Shown here one piece after another: positions 33,050-41,999 of a stretch of 54,310 bases of DNA (its first letter is position 1; each line of letters starts with the position of its first letter). The stretch covers positions 1 to 54,310 of the forward strand of contig JAIRQN010000002.1 of NCBI GenBank assembly GCA_031256445.1. The letters are read 5' to 3'. The position numbers and the translations under genes are program-made. The notes under the pieces were generated by a model. It was not told where the DNA came from, did no database searches, and saw only the letters and a list, made by a program, of their open reading frames with translations. This stretch comes from Treponema sp. Its GTDB lineage: Bacteria > Spirochaetota > Spirochaetia > Treponematales > Breznakiellaceae.

Positions 33050-33781
33050 ATGGACATTCATAATACATCAGAAGACGTTGTTTTTGGCATTGTTCAAAAT
33101 ATTTTTGAGGAAATTCAAAATACGGGTAATCCGGATAATTTATGCTTGTGTTATCAATGCCGCATGGACACAATTTGCTATACATTAAACAGGGTTGAGC
33201 CGCATTATATTGTTTCTAACAGGGGTTTTTCCAGACTTGAACACCATACAGGCGTAAAACGCCAGCAAACCGAAGCTGATATTACATCTCTGTCATACAG
33301 AGGTATAAGGCTGGTAAACCACAATATGCGGCCGACAGCGCCTCATGACGGAACGAATACGCATCAGCAGAAATTCAATCAGCCGTTATTTGATATCCCG
33401 ACAATTTCAGGCAGGATTTTTAACGGTGAAAGTTTTGAACCCATTACAGGTATTGATGTATCGCTGTATCTGGGCGGAGATCTGGTGGAAATGAGAAATA
33501 ACAACTGGCAGAATCCGTACACAATGGTTCCAAGCACTCCGGGCGTTTTCAGTTTCTGGCCGGCGCCGATACATGCGGAGCTTCCGGATATCAGCCAGGT
33601 CTTTAATTTTTCCCTGAAAATCTACTCGCAGAATTATGAGCCGTTAAACCACTTCTTCAACATTTCAACGATCAGTAAATTTCATACTCCGAATTCTTAC
33701 ACATTAAACCGTACATTCAAACTGCCCGATTTGTACCTGTTCCCGCCGGGGGACGGGGAAATGAACGGCGAAGACATTTAA
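33050..33781 (+). CDS. ComFB-domain protein (probable cyclic-dinucleotide receptor)
   Basis: 243 residues. The N-terminal 75 residues match ComFB: a helix EDVVFGIVQNIFEEI followed by the Cys pair CLCYQC and RMDTICYTLNRVEPHYIVSN. ComFB proteins are reported to bind c-di-GMP or c-di-AMP. The C-terminal domain (about 115-243) looks like a beta-sandwich with ISGRIFNGESFEPITGIDV, similar to carboxypeptidase-regulatory-like folds. Joining these two is unusual. Ribosome-binding site AAGGAG. Confidence 0.78.
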   Translation: MDIHNTSEDVVFGIVQNIFEEIQNTGNPDNLCLCYQCRMDTICYTLNRVEPHYIVSNRGFSRLEHHTGVKRQQTEADITSLSYRGIRLVNHNMRPTAPHDGTNTHQQKFNQPLFDIPTISGRIFNGESFEPITGIDVSLYLGGDLVEMRNNNWQNPYTMVPSTPGVFSFWPAPIHAELPDISQVFNFSLKIYSQNYEPLNHFFNISTISKFHTPNSYTLNRTFKLPDLYLFPPGDGEMNGEDI

Positions 33782-33849
33782 ACAGCATGTTGACTAAACT
33801 TAATTTTTTAAGTACGCTGATTTTAATATAATCGTATAAGGAGAAAACC

Positions 33850-34020
33850 ATGGCTCAGGCCAGTAAGAACAGTCGTACCGCCAGCGCTACCCAGAAATTT
33901 ATGTGTTCCTGCGGCGGCGAAATAAAGATGAAAACCCTCTTCGAAAGCGGCAAGGTAAAAAATGTCGCTGAATGTGACAAATGCAAACGGACAGAACGGC
34001 GTCCGTCAGATTTCCGGTAA
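33850..34020 (+). CDS. 56-residue zinc-ribbon protein upstream of rpsT
   Basis: A short gene: ATG 33850, TAA 34018-34020. It encodes a basic protein with CSCGGEIKMKTL and, 21 residues later, CDKCKRTERRP, a CxC...CxxC zinc ribbon reminiscent of L31. AAGGAG precedes the ATG, and TATAAT lies at 33827-33832. rpsT starts 32 bp after the stop. It may be a ribosome-associated factor; the family is not recognised. Confidence 0.8.
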   Translation: MAQASKNSRTASATQKFMCSCGGEIKMKTLFESGKVKNVAECDKCKRTERRPSDFR

Positions 34021-34052
34021 GCCGTTAACCAGAATTTTAGTGGAGGAATCCT

Positions 34053-34325
34053 TTGGCAAAAAAACAGAGTTCGGCAGAAAAAAGACACCGCAAAAGCGAA
34101 GAGCGCCGTTTGTTTAATAAATCGGTAAAGAGCGCAGTAAGGACAAGCGTAAAAAAATTCGTTGCTTTAACACAGAAAAAAGATCCCGGCGCAGACGCGG
34201 CATTAAGAGAAATGATAAAGAAACTTGACACTGCCGCGGGAAAAGGTATTATTTCAAAAAACGCGGCTGCACGTAAAAAATCCAGGATGCAGCGGTATTA
34301 CAATACAGTTAAGGCAGCGCAGTAA
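34053..34325 (+). CDS. rpsT: Ribosomal protein S20 (TTG start)
   Basis: 90 residues: AKKQSSAEKRHRKSEERRLF and NKSVKSAVRTSVKKFVAL, then the second helix pair ending SRMQRYYNTVK, typical S20. Binds 16S rRNA in the small subunit. The start codon is TTG at 34053, six bases behind GGAGG (34042-34046). The E. coli rpsT gene also uses UUG, linked there to autoregulation. Confidence 0.95.
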   Translation: MAKKQSSAEKRHRKSEERRLFNKSVKSAVRTSVKKFVALTQKKDPGADAALREMIKKLDTAAGKGIISKNAAARKKSRMQRYYNTVKAAQ

Positions 34326-34408
34326 ATAAACCGCACTTACAACGAGAGCGAAGGGCGAAGTTTCCCGCGTACTTTCGCCCGCCTCCTAAAAAAATAAGTG
34401 AAACGCCG

Positions 34409-34723
34409 GTGAAAAAAGTTACAAAAGCTGATATTATAAACGCCCTGTATGAAAAAACAGGCATGAACCGTGCCGAGATACACAGCGCAATTGATCTTTT
34501 TATTGATGAAATGAAAGAAGCGCTTATACGCCGGCAGGTGATTGAGCTGAGAGGTTTCGGTACTTTTGAAGTAAAAGTGCGAAAAGCCCGTCCGCGGGCG
34601 CGAAATCCAAAAACCGGTGAGAACATCGCAATTCTTTCACACAGCGTGGTAAATTTTCGCTCAGGACGTGAGCTGAAACAGGCGGTATGGGCCAATATTG
34701 ATGAAAATAAAATTCCGGAATAG
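34409..34723 (+). CDS. HU-family DNA-binding protein
   Basis: 104 residues. Begins KKVTKADIINALYEKTGMNR and contains the HU beta-arm region FEVKVRKARPRARNPKTGE and the C-terminal FRSGRELK. Bends and compacts DNA. The start is GTG (34409) with no clear ribosome-binding site. Position between rpsT and lnt is the treponemal order as I recall it. Confidence 0.93.
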   Translation: MKKVTKADIINALYEKTGMNRAEIHSAIDLFIDEMKEALIRRQVIELRGFGTFEVKVRKARPRARNPKTGENIAILSHSVVNFRSGRELKQAVWANIDENKIPE

Positions 34724-34729
34724 CAGATA

Positions 34730-36505
34730 ATGGGTAAGGAAAACGGCTGGGTTAAATTAAATTTAATTCATCTGGGGCTTGTATTTTCAGCGTCAATTCT
34801 TTTTGCTTTATCATTTCCAAACCTGCTTTTCAGGAACGGCCTTCCCTTCCTTGCCTGGTTTTCATATATTCCAATACTGGTATTAATCAGCAGAAACAGT
34901 CTTTTGGCATGCGCCGGATGGGGAGCGGTTTACGGGTATACAGCGTACGCGCTGTTTAATTATTGGCTGGGCGCATTTCATCCTCTTGCCGGAGCAATCG
35001 TCTACACTATCTATCTATTTTACATGGCTGTTGTCTTTACATTATTAAAACTGGCCGCGGTATTTTTCCCAAAACGTTCATATCCTGTACAGTGGATAAT
35101 CTGGCTTGCCTTTGAATATCTGCGCACCAAAGGATTCCTGGGGTACTCATACGGCATAACAGGTTACTCGCAATGGCGGATAATACCATTAATTCAAATC
35201 GCCAAAATAACCGGCGTATGGGGAGTCAGCGCCCTTGTTACATTCCCTTCCTTCTGGCTCGCCGGAACAATAATCCCATATATCTCCCGCAAAGGCGCAA
35301 AGATCGCAGAGATTGAAAATCAACAAACCCTCAACGCAAATAAAATATCCAAAAAAATTATTTCGAGTACTTTGTGTTCCTGTCGGTTTGGCGGGATTAT
35401 TTTACAAATAAAATTAATAGAGAAAATCATAATAATTATTTGGGCGGCGGCGTTGTGCGCGGCGCTGGTTTTCGGTTTTATGACAAACACTGATTTTTCT
35501 TCCGGCCCGGAGGTGCGGATCGCCTTAATCCAGCACAATACCGATCCCTGGCTGCCGTCAAAAGCGCCGACCGTCAGGCTGGCAAACGAACTGTACCGCA
35601 AAGACCTTACAATTTTAAAAAATTTATCAGATGAAGCTCTTTCCTCGGAGCCAAAACCGCAACTGGTTGTATGGCCGGAGACTGCATTTGTTCCCAGAAT
35701 TTATTGGCATACCACTTACCGCGACGACCCGGCTTCATGGGATATGGTAAGAGAATTACTGGAATATCTTTCCGGTAAAGACGTTCCGTTCCTGATAGGC
35801 AATGATGACGGACTCATGGATCCGGCGAAAAACCCCAACCCGAATGAGAAATTCAGGATCGATTACAACGCGGCGCTCCTTTTTCATAAAGATAAAATAA
35901 TAAAAACCTACCGGAAGCTCCATTTGGTTCCGTTTACGGAGCATTTTCCGTATAAAAAACAGCTTCCTTTTATTTACAACGCGCTTAAAAAAGCGGATAC
36001 CCACTTTTGGGAAAAGGGAGACGAAGAAACAGTCTTTTCGGTACCGGGTTTTACCTTTTCGGCGCCAATATGCTTTGAAGACACATTTGGTTATCTGTCC
36101 AGAAATTTTGTCCGGCGCGGCGCCGATGTGCTTGTAAATCTGTCAAACGACGCGTGGTCAAACAGCCTTCCCGCTCAAAATCAGCATTTATCCATGGCGG
36201 TTTTCAGGTCTGTTGAGAATTACCGCCCAATGGTACGCTCTACCGCTTCGGGGCAGACTTGCGCTATAGACCCAAACGGAAAAGTAACTGCGCTTGCCAG
36301 CCCCTTTTCGGAAACATGGATAAACGTTACAATTCCGCTTGTAAAGGGAAACACTCCATATACCCTTTACGGAGACTATCTGGCGCTTTTTTTCACTCTC
36401 GCCGCGGCGGCGCTGTTGATATATGGGGCGATATGTTGTACAATAAAACAAAATATGGGGGGGAGAGGCAATGAATACAAAGAAAAAGATACTAATCGCA
36501 GATGA
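34730..36505 (+). CDS. lnt: Apolipoprotein N-acyltransferase
   Basis: 591 residues. Six or more membrane segments are followed by a nitrilase-fold domain with the catalytic Glu in VWPETAF, Lys in YRKLHLVPFTE and Cys in PICFEDTFG. It adds the third acyl chain to lipoproteins, of which this window encodes several. It is longer than usual (about 510-540). Residues about 187-225 (RKGAKIAEIENQQ ... SSTLCSCRFGG) look like a translated dispersed repeat inserted before the last membrane segment. The 3' end overlaps the response regulator gene by 35 bp. Confidence 0.93.
   Translation: MGKENGWVKLNLIHLGLVFSASILFALSFPNLLFRNGLPFLAWFSYIPILVLISRNSLLACAGWGAVYGYTAYALFNYWLGAFHPLAGAIVYTIYLFYMAVVFTLLKLAAVFFPKRSYPVQWIIWLAFEYLRTKGFLGYSYGITGYSQWRIIPLIQIAKITGVWGVSALVTFPSFWLAGTIIPYISRKGAKIAEIENQQTLNANKISKKIISSTLCSCRFGGIILQIKLIEKIIIIIWAAALCAALVFGFMTNTDFSSGPEVRIALIQHNTDPWLPSKAPTVRLANELYRKDLTILKNLSDEALSSEPKPQLVVWPETAFVPRIYWHTTYRDDPASWDMVRELLEYLSGKDVPFLIGNDDGLMDPAKNPNPNEKFRIDYNAALLFHKDKIIKTYRKLHLVPFTEHFPYKKQLPFIYNALKKADTHFWEKGDEETVFSVPGFTFSAPICFEDTFGYLSRNFVRRGADVLVNLSNDAWSNSLPAQNQHLSMAVFRSVENYRPMVRSTASGQTCAIDPNGKVTALASPFSETWINVTIPLVKGNTPYTLYGDYLALFFTLAAAALLIYGAICCTIKQNMGGRGNEYKEKDTNRR
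35290..35400 (+). repeat. Probable dispersed-repeat insertion inside lnt
   Basis: The DNA CGCAAAGGCGCAAAGATCGC at 35290 and, near the far end, TTTGTGTTCCTGTCGGTTTG have the character of dispersed intergenic repeats rather than coding DNA. AGCGCAAAGG also occurs in the spacer at about 40312. The frame stays open. Confidence 0.5.
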
Positions 36506-37217
36506 TGAAGATATTAATGTAGAATTCTTTGAAGTAATGCTGTCCAAACTGGGCTTTGTGGTCGAAAAAGCGGACGATGGTATAGATGTTCTGGAAAAAG
36601 TTAAAAAATTTCATCCCGATCTGATAATTCTTGATAACATAATGCCCGGAATGACAGGCTGGGAAGTGACAAAAACATTGAAAAACGATCCCAATTTCCG
36701 TGATATTCCAATCATTATGCTTTCCGCTCTTGACGATGTAAAAGACAAGGTAGCCGGTTTTGAAGCGGGCATCGACGACTATATAACAAAACCTTTCAAT
36801 TTTTCCGAAGTGCTTGCCCGCATAAACGCGGTTTTGCGTAACAAAGAACTCTTCGATCAGATTGCGATGAGGGAAACGCGCCTTGTTCTCGCGGAAGAAT
36901 TAAACAGGGATTTAAAGGAAAATATATCGATCTTTATCACCAGTATTGATGAACTTGACAGGGAAATTTCAAGGATATCCCAGGAGGCGCAGGCAAAAAG
37001 CGCGGCTGAAACAACGGGGAACGGTTTTGATCAGGAAATAATCGTAAATCTGATTAAACCATTAAGCGAAAAGATTCTGTCTGTGCGCAAGCATATAGCG
37101 GCTCTTGACGCAAGGATTGAAAAGACCGTAAATGAATGGGATGATATGAAAAAAGACGAGATCGGTCTTTCTATCCTGGAAAGTCAAATACGAAAATTTT
37201 TGCATCAGGAGCAATAA
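36471..37217 (+). CDS. Response regulator with receiver and coiled-coil output
   Basis: 248 residues. A canonical CheY-like receiver occupies 1-125: acidic pocket D11/D12, phospho-acceptor D55 in LIILDNIMPG and K107 in ITKPFNFSE. The remainder is a helical coiled coil with no DNA-binding domain. Overlaps lnt by 35 bp. It lies directly before a bactofilin gene, so a link to envelope or cell shape is possible. No cognate kinase nearby. Confidence 0.9.
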   Translation: MNTKKKILIADDEDINVEFFEVMLSKLGFVVEKADDGIDVLEKVKKFHPDLIILDNIMPGMTGWEVTKTLKNDPNFRDIPIIMLSALDDVKDKVAGFEAGIDDYITKPFNFSEVLARINAVLRNKELFDQIAMRETRLVLAEELNRDLKENISIFITSIDELDREISRISQEAQAKSAAETTGNGFDQEIIVNLIKPLSEKILSVRKHIAALDARIEKTVNEWDDMKKDEIGLSILESQIRKFLHQEQ

Positions 37218-37223
37218 GATAAA

Positions 37224-37652
37224 ATGCCCAAAAGGGAAGGAAAAGTAAAAGATCACGTAAAACCAGTGCTTTTGGGCAGGACTACCAGCTTTACAGGCAT
37301 TCTAAAATTTGAGACAACCCTGCGCATTCAGGGAAGCTTCAGGGGAACAATAGAAGCATCCGGCGATCTTATTGTCGACAAGGACGCGATTGTGGAAGCA
37401 GATCACATAACAGTCAGCTCGCTTACGGTCTACGGCAGCATTTCCGGCACTGTTTACGCGGTGAATAAAGTAGATATGATGAGCGGCGCGAGGGTTCACG
37501 GCGATGTGAGCGCAGCAAGGCTGCGGATTGCGGACGGCGTACTTTTCGAAGGCAGATGCAAAATGACAGGCGTGGACAAGGATATAGAAATTTTTCACCG
37601 TCCAACGGAAGAAATAAAAGCGGATTTACAGCGGGCCAATGGAAGGCTGTGA
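37224..37652 (+). CDS. Bactofilin, copy 2
   Basis: 142 residues with the beta-helix ladder (LRIQGSFRGTIEASGDLIVD, ADHITVSSLTVYGSISGTVY) flanked by short polar tails. It differs from copy 1 in having a longer N-terminal tail and conserved Lys-rich start. No M23 gene adjoins it. It follows the response regulator by 6 bp and overlaps pncC by 14 bp. Confidence 0.92.
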   Translation: MPKREGKVKDHVKPVLLGRTTSFTGILKFETTLRIQGSFRGTIEASGDLIVDKDAIVEADHITVSSLTVYGSISGTVYAVNKVDMMSGARVHGDVSAARLRIADGVLFEGRCKMTGVDKDIEIFHRPTEEIKADLQRANGRL

Positions 37653-38175
37653 TTTTTCTTCAGAGTTGTTTAAACGCGCTGAAGAAGCGGCAAACACGCT
37701 AATTCGAAAATTAAGCGCGTTTTCCCGGCAAGACGCGAAACCCCGCACGCTGGCGTTAGCTGAGTCATGCACAGCGGGGCTTGTTTCCGCTTTGTTAGCT
37801 GAAACGCCAGGCGCGTCAGGCGTACTGTGGGGTTCTTTTGTATGTTATACAAAAGAGGCGAAAATTTCCATGCTTGGCCTTGACAGTGAAAAACTTGCGT
37901 CCTGCGGCCTTGTAAGCGAAGAAACAGCGCGAGGTATGGCGGACGGGGCTCTTGAAAAAAGCGGCGCGGATATTGCCGCCGGCGTTACAGGGCTTGCGGG
38001 ACCCGGGGCAGAGGACGCATCCGGCAGCCCTGTCGGGACTGTATGGATCGCGGCCGCTTTAAAAAACGGACATACAAGAGCGCGTAAGTTTCATTTTACA
38101 GGCTCAAGAAATAATGTGCGTATCCTGGCCGCTATCGCGGCGCTGGAAGAAATATCAGAAGCGGCGGACGCCTGA
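37639..38175 (+). CDS. pncC: CinA-family nicotinamide-nucleotide amidohydrolase
   Basis: 178 residues, the stand-alone CinA C-terminal domain. LAESCTAGLVSALLAETPG near residue 35, GVTGLAGPGAEDASGSPVGT and the GSRNNVR end motif are typical. It deamidates nicotinamide mononucleotide in NAD recycling. The N-terminal CinA domain is absent. Starts inside the bactofilin gene; a 9-bp stem at 38170-38199 overlaps its stop codon. Confidence 0.9.
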   Translation: MEGCDFSSELFKRAEEAANTLIRKLSAFSRQDAKPRTLALAESCTAGLVSALLAETPGASGVLWGSFVCYTKEAKISMLGLDSEKLASCGLVSEETARGMADGALEKSGADIAAGVTGLAGPGAEDASGSPVGTVWIAAALKNGHTRARKFHFTGSRNNVRILAAIAALEEISEAADA

Positions 38176-38205
38176 TTTACTTCACATAAAAAATCAGGCG
38201 CTGGG

Positions 38206-38234
38206 TTGACATAAAAGGAAAAAAATATTAGATT
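38206..38234 (+). promoter_or_regulatory. Promoter of rho
   Basis: TTGACA (38206-38211) and TAGATT (38229-38234) are 17 bp apart. The leader to the ATG at 38361 would be about 120 nt, long enough for the autoregulation by attenuation known for rho in other bacteria. Confidence 0.6.
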
Positions 38235-38360
38235 GGAGTTATCCTTTCAAAAATCAAGTATGTTAATAATTAAAATAAAAAAAATAAGTCTTCCGCACAA
38301 TGCAGCGGCGTTTTCCGCGCAAATTTTATTTAAGGAAAGACGATCCATTAGGTGGTAAAT

Positions 38361-39968
38361 ATGGCACTTGTTCGAAGAGGCAGAAGGCCGGCGTATTCGG
38401 TAACTGAAGTTACCCCTGTAAATGAAGAACAGGAAAATCAGGAATCCGGCAGCCAGGAGGCAGACTCCCATCAGGCAAATGACTCAAACGGTTCTACAGA
38501 GAAAACCAGCCGCGTAGTAGTGCGCGCAGGGAACAGAAAAAATTATTCGGATTCAAACAATTTTGAAAACAAACAGGCGGAAACATCAGATTATCAGGCA
38601 GATTCAATTTTGCCTGATCTTCCCAAATTACCGTCCATGCCGGATCTTTACGGGAAACCAATTCCGCGGCAGGATCAGGACAACAGCAAACCAAGGCTCA
38701 CCATAAACGAACTTATCAGACTCAATATGATGGATCTGCGCGAGCTTGCCGCCTGCTACAACATTACCCATAACGATATGGTCGCCCTTAAAAAACAGGA
38801 AATTGTTTTCGCTATTCTAAAAGCCCACACCGAAAGAGGCGGCATTATTTACGCTTACGGCTCGCTGGAAATCCTGCCTGACAGCTACGGCTTTCTGCGC
38901 AGTCCGCAGAATTCCTACCTGCCCGGCCCTGACGATATATACATCAGCCCGAGTCAAATACGGCTCTTTGCCCTGAAAACGGGCGATACCGTATACGGCC
39001 AGATTCGCAGCCCGAAAGAGGGAGAGCGTTTCTTCGCCATGCTGCGGGTAGAAACTGTCAATTATGACGACCCCACTGTCGCCCAGAACCGAATTCCCTT
39101 TGACAACCTTACGCCTTTATACCCCAATGAAAAACTGGATCTTGAAACAATAACGGAAGGAATAAGCGAGAGGTTCATTAATCTGTTCTGCCCGATTGGA
39201 AAAGGCCAGCGCGCGCTGATTGTCGCTCCGCCCAGAACCGGTAAAACAATCATGATGCAAAAAATCGCCAACGCCATCACGCAGAACCACCCCGAGGTTT
39301 ACCTGATCGTCCTTCTTATTGACGAGCGTCCGGAGGAAGTAACCGATATGGAGCGTACCGTACGCGCGGAGGTCATTTCTTCAACCTTTGACGAACAGGC
39401 GACCCGGCATGTTCAGGTTACAGAGATGGTTCTGGAAAAGGCGAAACGCCTTGTGGAGCATAAAAAGGATGTTGTCATCCTTCTGGATTCCATTACACGT
39501 CTGGCGCGCGCCTACAACCAGACTGTTCCCACATCGGGAAAAATCCTTTCAGGCGGCGTTGATTCCAATGCTTTGCACAAGCCAAAGCGGTTTTTCGGCG
39601 CTGCCCGCAATATAGAAGAAGGCGGCAGCCTTACGATTATATCCACCGCCCTTGTAGAAACAGGCAGCCGGATGGACGAGGTAATTTTTGAAGAATTTAA
39701 AGGCACAGGCAACATGGAAATCAACCTTGACAGGCGCATTTCCGACCGCCGCCTTTTCCCGGCAATCAATGTCAAAAAATCCGGCACCAGAAAGGAAGAA
39801 CTTCTGCTTTCCGAAGAAGAACTGCAGAAAATCTGGATTTTACGGAAAGTCGTCAACCCGATGGACGATATCGAAATCATTGAATTCCTGGTTGACAAGA
39901 TGAAAAAAACCAGAAATAATGAGGCATTCCTGAAATCCATGAATACCGGTACTGCCGGAATGGATTGA
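38361..39968 (+). CDS. rho: Transcription termination factor Rho
   Basis: 535 residues from ATG 38361 behind AGGTGG; a GTG nine bases upstream is possible. A polar, Gln/Asn/Ser-rich N-terminal extension of about 110 residues precedes the Rho-N helix bundle ([17 protein letters not shown]) and the RNA-binding cold-shock-like domain ([18 protein letters not shown]). The RecA-type ATPase follows ([23 protein letters not shown]). The extension is low-complexity, as in several other phyla with condensate-forming Rho. Confidence 0.95.
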   Translation: MALVRRGRRPAYSVTEVTPVNEEQENQESGSQEADSHQANDSNGSTEKTSRVVVRAGNRKNYSDSNNFENKQAETSDYQADSILPDLPKLPSMPDLYGKPIPRQDQDNSKPRLTINELIRLNMMDLRELAACYNITHNDMVALKKQEIVFAILKAHTERGGIIYAYGSLEILPDSYGFLRSPQNSYLPGPDDIYISPSQIRLFALKTGDTVYGQIRSPKEGERFFAMLRVETVNYDDPTVAQNRIPFDNLTPLYPNEKLDLETITEGISERFINLFCPIGKGQRALIVAPPRTGKTIMMQKIANAITQNHPEVYLIVLLIDERPEEVTDMERTVRAEVISSTFDEQATRHVQVTEMVLEKAKRLVEHKKDVVILLDSITRLARAYNQTVPTSGKILSGGVDSNALHKPKRFFGAARNIEEGGSLTIISTALVETGSRMDEVIFEEFKGTGNMEINLDRRISDRRLFPAINVKKSGTRKEELLLSEEELQKIWILRKVVNPMDDIEIIEFLVDKMKKTRNNEAFLKSMNTGTAGMD

Positions 39969-39970
39969 TA

Positions 39971-40026
39971 CAATCCCTAAAGGGATTGGGTCCTTAAACC
40001 GCCGCCCAAAAGGCTAAAAACGGCGG
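39971..40026 (+). promoter_or_regulatory. Two stem-loops in the rho-rpmE spacer
   Basis: CAATCCC/GGGATTG (39971-39977/39982-39988) and CCGCCG/CGGCGG (39999-40004/40021-40026) can form two hairpins in the 84-bp spacer. Neither has a T-tract. They could be an rpmE leader that controls L31 or a processing site. Confidence 0.45.
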
Positions 40027-40052
40027 AGTTGGACAATTTTTTGGAGGATTAA

Positions 40053-40256
40053 ATGAAAAAAGGAATTCATCCCAAGTACGAAATGACCAAGATCACCTGC
40101 GCCTGCGGGAACGTTATAGAAACCCGTTCCACAACAAAGGACATCAAAGTTGAGATCTGCTCTTCCTGCCACCCCTTCTTCACCGGCAAGCAAAAACTCG
40201 TAGACACCGCCGGACGCATCGAAAGGTTCAGGAAAAAGTACAATATCAAGGAATAG
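40053..40256 (+). CDS. rpmE: Ribosomal protein L31, zinc-binding form
   Basis: 67 residues: KKGIHPKY at the start, then [13 protein letters not shown] and [20 protein letters not shown]. The CxC...CxxC set identifies the zinc-binding L31 type. GGAGG precedes the ATG. Follows rho, the order seen in Treponema as I recall it. Confidence 0.96.
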   Translation: MKKGIHPKYEMTKITCACGNVIETRSTTKDIKVEICSSCHPFFTGKQKLVDTAGRIERFRKKYNIKE

Positions 40257-40334
40257 TACTAAACTGGCAGTGCCGGAGATAATGTAAAGAAACTCACACT
40301 GAGACATAAAGAGCGCAAAGGTAGTAAAAGGAAT

Positions 40335-40385
40335 TTTACCACGAACCATACGAACTCGTTCCTTCGGAATGTACGCGAACCTTTG
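40335..40385 (+). repeat. Dispersed repeat fragment (TTTACCACGAAC family)
   Basis: TTTACCACGAAC at 40335-40346 is identical to the terminal repeat of the element at 54220-54299; the far end is not preserved. The surrounding spacer 40257-40477 shows no gene. Confidence 0.6.
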
Positions 40386-40477
40386 ATTCAATATTGAATC
40401 GCAAAACACGGGAAATCAATGTTATTTTATTAAGCAATGGAGAAAAGTGACTGCCATCAGGCATTTTTATAGAAAAA

Positions 40478-41957
40478 CTAAGGGCGGACAAGGCAGAAGC
40501 CGTTGTCGCTACCCCTGCCGTTGGGGTTGCTGCTGTTCCGGGCCGCCGAAGCAGTGTTCTCAGCCGAATGGAACCAACTCCCGCCGCGCATCAGACGGTT
40601 GACCCCGGACACCGCGCCTGTTGGATCTGTCTGCGCAGTATTTGGGTAAGCCTCGTACCAGTCCCAGCACCACTCCCATACATTACCGTGCATGTCATGC
40701 AAGCCCCAGGCGTTAGCAGGTTTTTGTCCTACAGGTTTTGTACTGCTGCCGCTGTTTGCTTTATACCAGCCGGTATTGCCACTTATACTTGAACCCGTAT
40801 TATACGCCGTCGTTGTCCCCGCTCTGCATGAGTACTCCCACTCCGCTTCTGTAGGCAGACGGTATCCATCGGCGTTCCTGTTCCATGTTACTGTCGCGAA
40901 TGTTATCGGGTATTCTGTTGTGGGAGTTCTTCCCGTTATCGTATATGCGGGTGTAAGACCTTCCCTTCGGCTTCTTTTATTACAGTACTCTACCGCGTCA
41001 AACCATGACACCCGTTCTACAGGAAGATTATCGCCTTTAAAATTACTGGGATTTACTCCCATTATTTCCTGATACTCCTTTTGTGTTACTTCGTACCTGC
41101 TCACATTAAAAGAGCTTACCGAGACCCGGCGCTGACCTGAAGCGCTGTCGCCCATTGTAAAGGTTCCGCCGTTTATGCGCACAAAGCCTGAAGGTACTGC
41201 GGATGCGGGTGCAGGTTGCACAGTTAGAACTGGCGCGGGTGTTTGTTGCGCAACAGGCGCTGGCTGCACAGCCGGCGCGGGACGGGCGCCGAGATAAGCG
41301 GAAGACGCGCCGAAGAAACGCAGGGAAAGCTCCGGGTGCTGTTTACCGCCGCTGACACTAAGGACATCTTCACCTGTTTTATCGAACACATCGCGTATGC
41401 TTAAACTCTGGTTTTTGATGTTATTCAGCAGTTGACTTGTGAAAAGCCCGTTGCGGCCCGTGCCGTCCGCCGCCGTTGAATTCGCGCTTGTCGCGTACAT
41501 GATTATACTGCCGGCCGGAGCCCTGCCTACTACAGAAAGCCCTCTGCTGCCTGAACGCGACCAGCCGAACGGATTGTCACGGCAGGCGTCAAGCACGATC
41601 ATGTTAAGTTCATTCCCCGAGTCGTTAAGGTTATCCAGCAGGGTCTGCACAGAAAAAGCCATAAACGTTTCTGGAAGCTCCAAGACGGCGTATCAGGTTA
41701 GAGGCGGCATTCTCCATCTGGTCAAGGTTCCCGTTTAACACTTTTTCTACTATAAAACCCAAACCTTTTAAAACCGCTTCCATGTCATTGGCATCGTTAA
41801 CGGGATTGTTAAGCCTTGAAATGCCGGTATAATTCCCGTTCCCTATCACCAGCGCGTATTTCTGCGGAGCGGAAACATTCTGCCCGGCATTTTGCTGAGA
41901 GAAAGACAACGCGCAGACAACCGCGCCAAGAATCAAAACAAAAAACGGTTTTTTCAT
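40478..41957 (-). pseudogene. Caspase-like / FGE-sulfatase fusion lipoprotein-type gene, broken by an internal deletion
   Basis: An N-terminal frame (41957-41631) has a signal peptide and the first half of a Peptidase_C14 caspase fold (KYALVIGNGNY ... GFIVEKVLNG). A second frame (to 40478) resumes with SVQTLLDNLNDSGNELNMI and the catalytic-Cys strand VLDACRDNPFG. It continues with a Pro/Ala/Gln linker and a complete FGE-sulfatase domain (GGTFTMGDS, VSWFDAVEYCN, LPTEAEWEYSCRAG, MHGNVWEWCWDW). At the join (about 41651-41660) the frame shifts and the YYAGHG strand with the catalytic His is missing, so about 35 residues were lost. The repeated GCTTTTTCT-like sequence suggests a microhomology deletion. 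Protease activity is impossible; the FGE part alone might still be made from an internal start. Confidence 0.8.
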
Positions 41958-41999
41958 GGGGAAGATGCTCCTTATAAAATTAAGCGATAATATACAATA

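Noticed and set aside
40478-41957. Programmed frameshift in the caspase-FGE gene
   Set aside because: The catalytic His strand is missing altogether, so a shift alone would not restore the protein.
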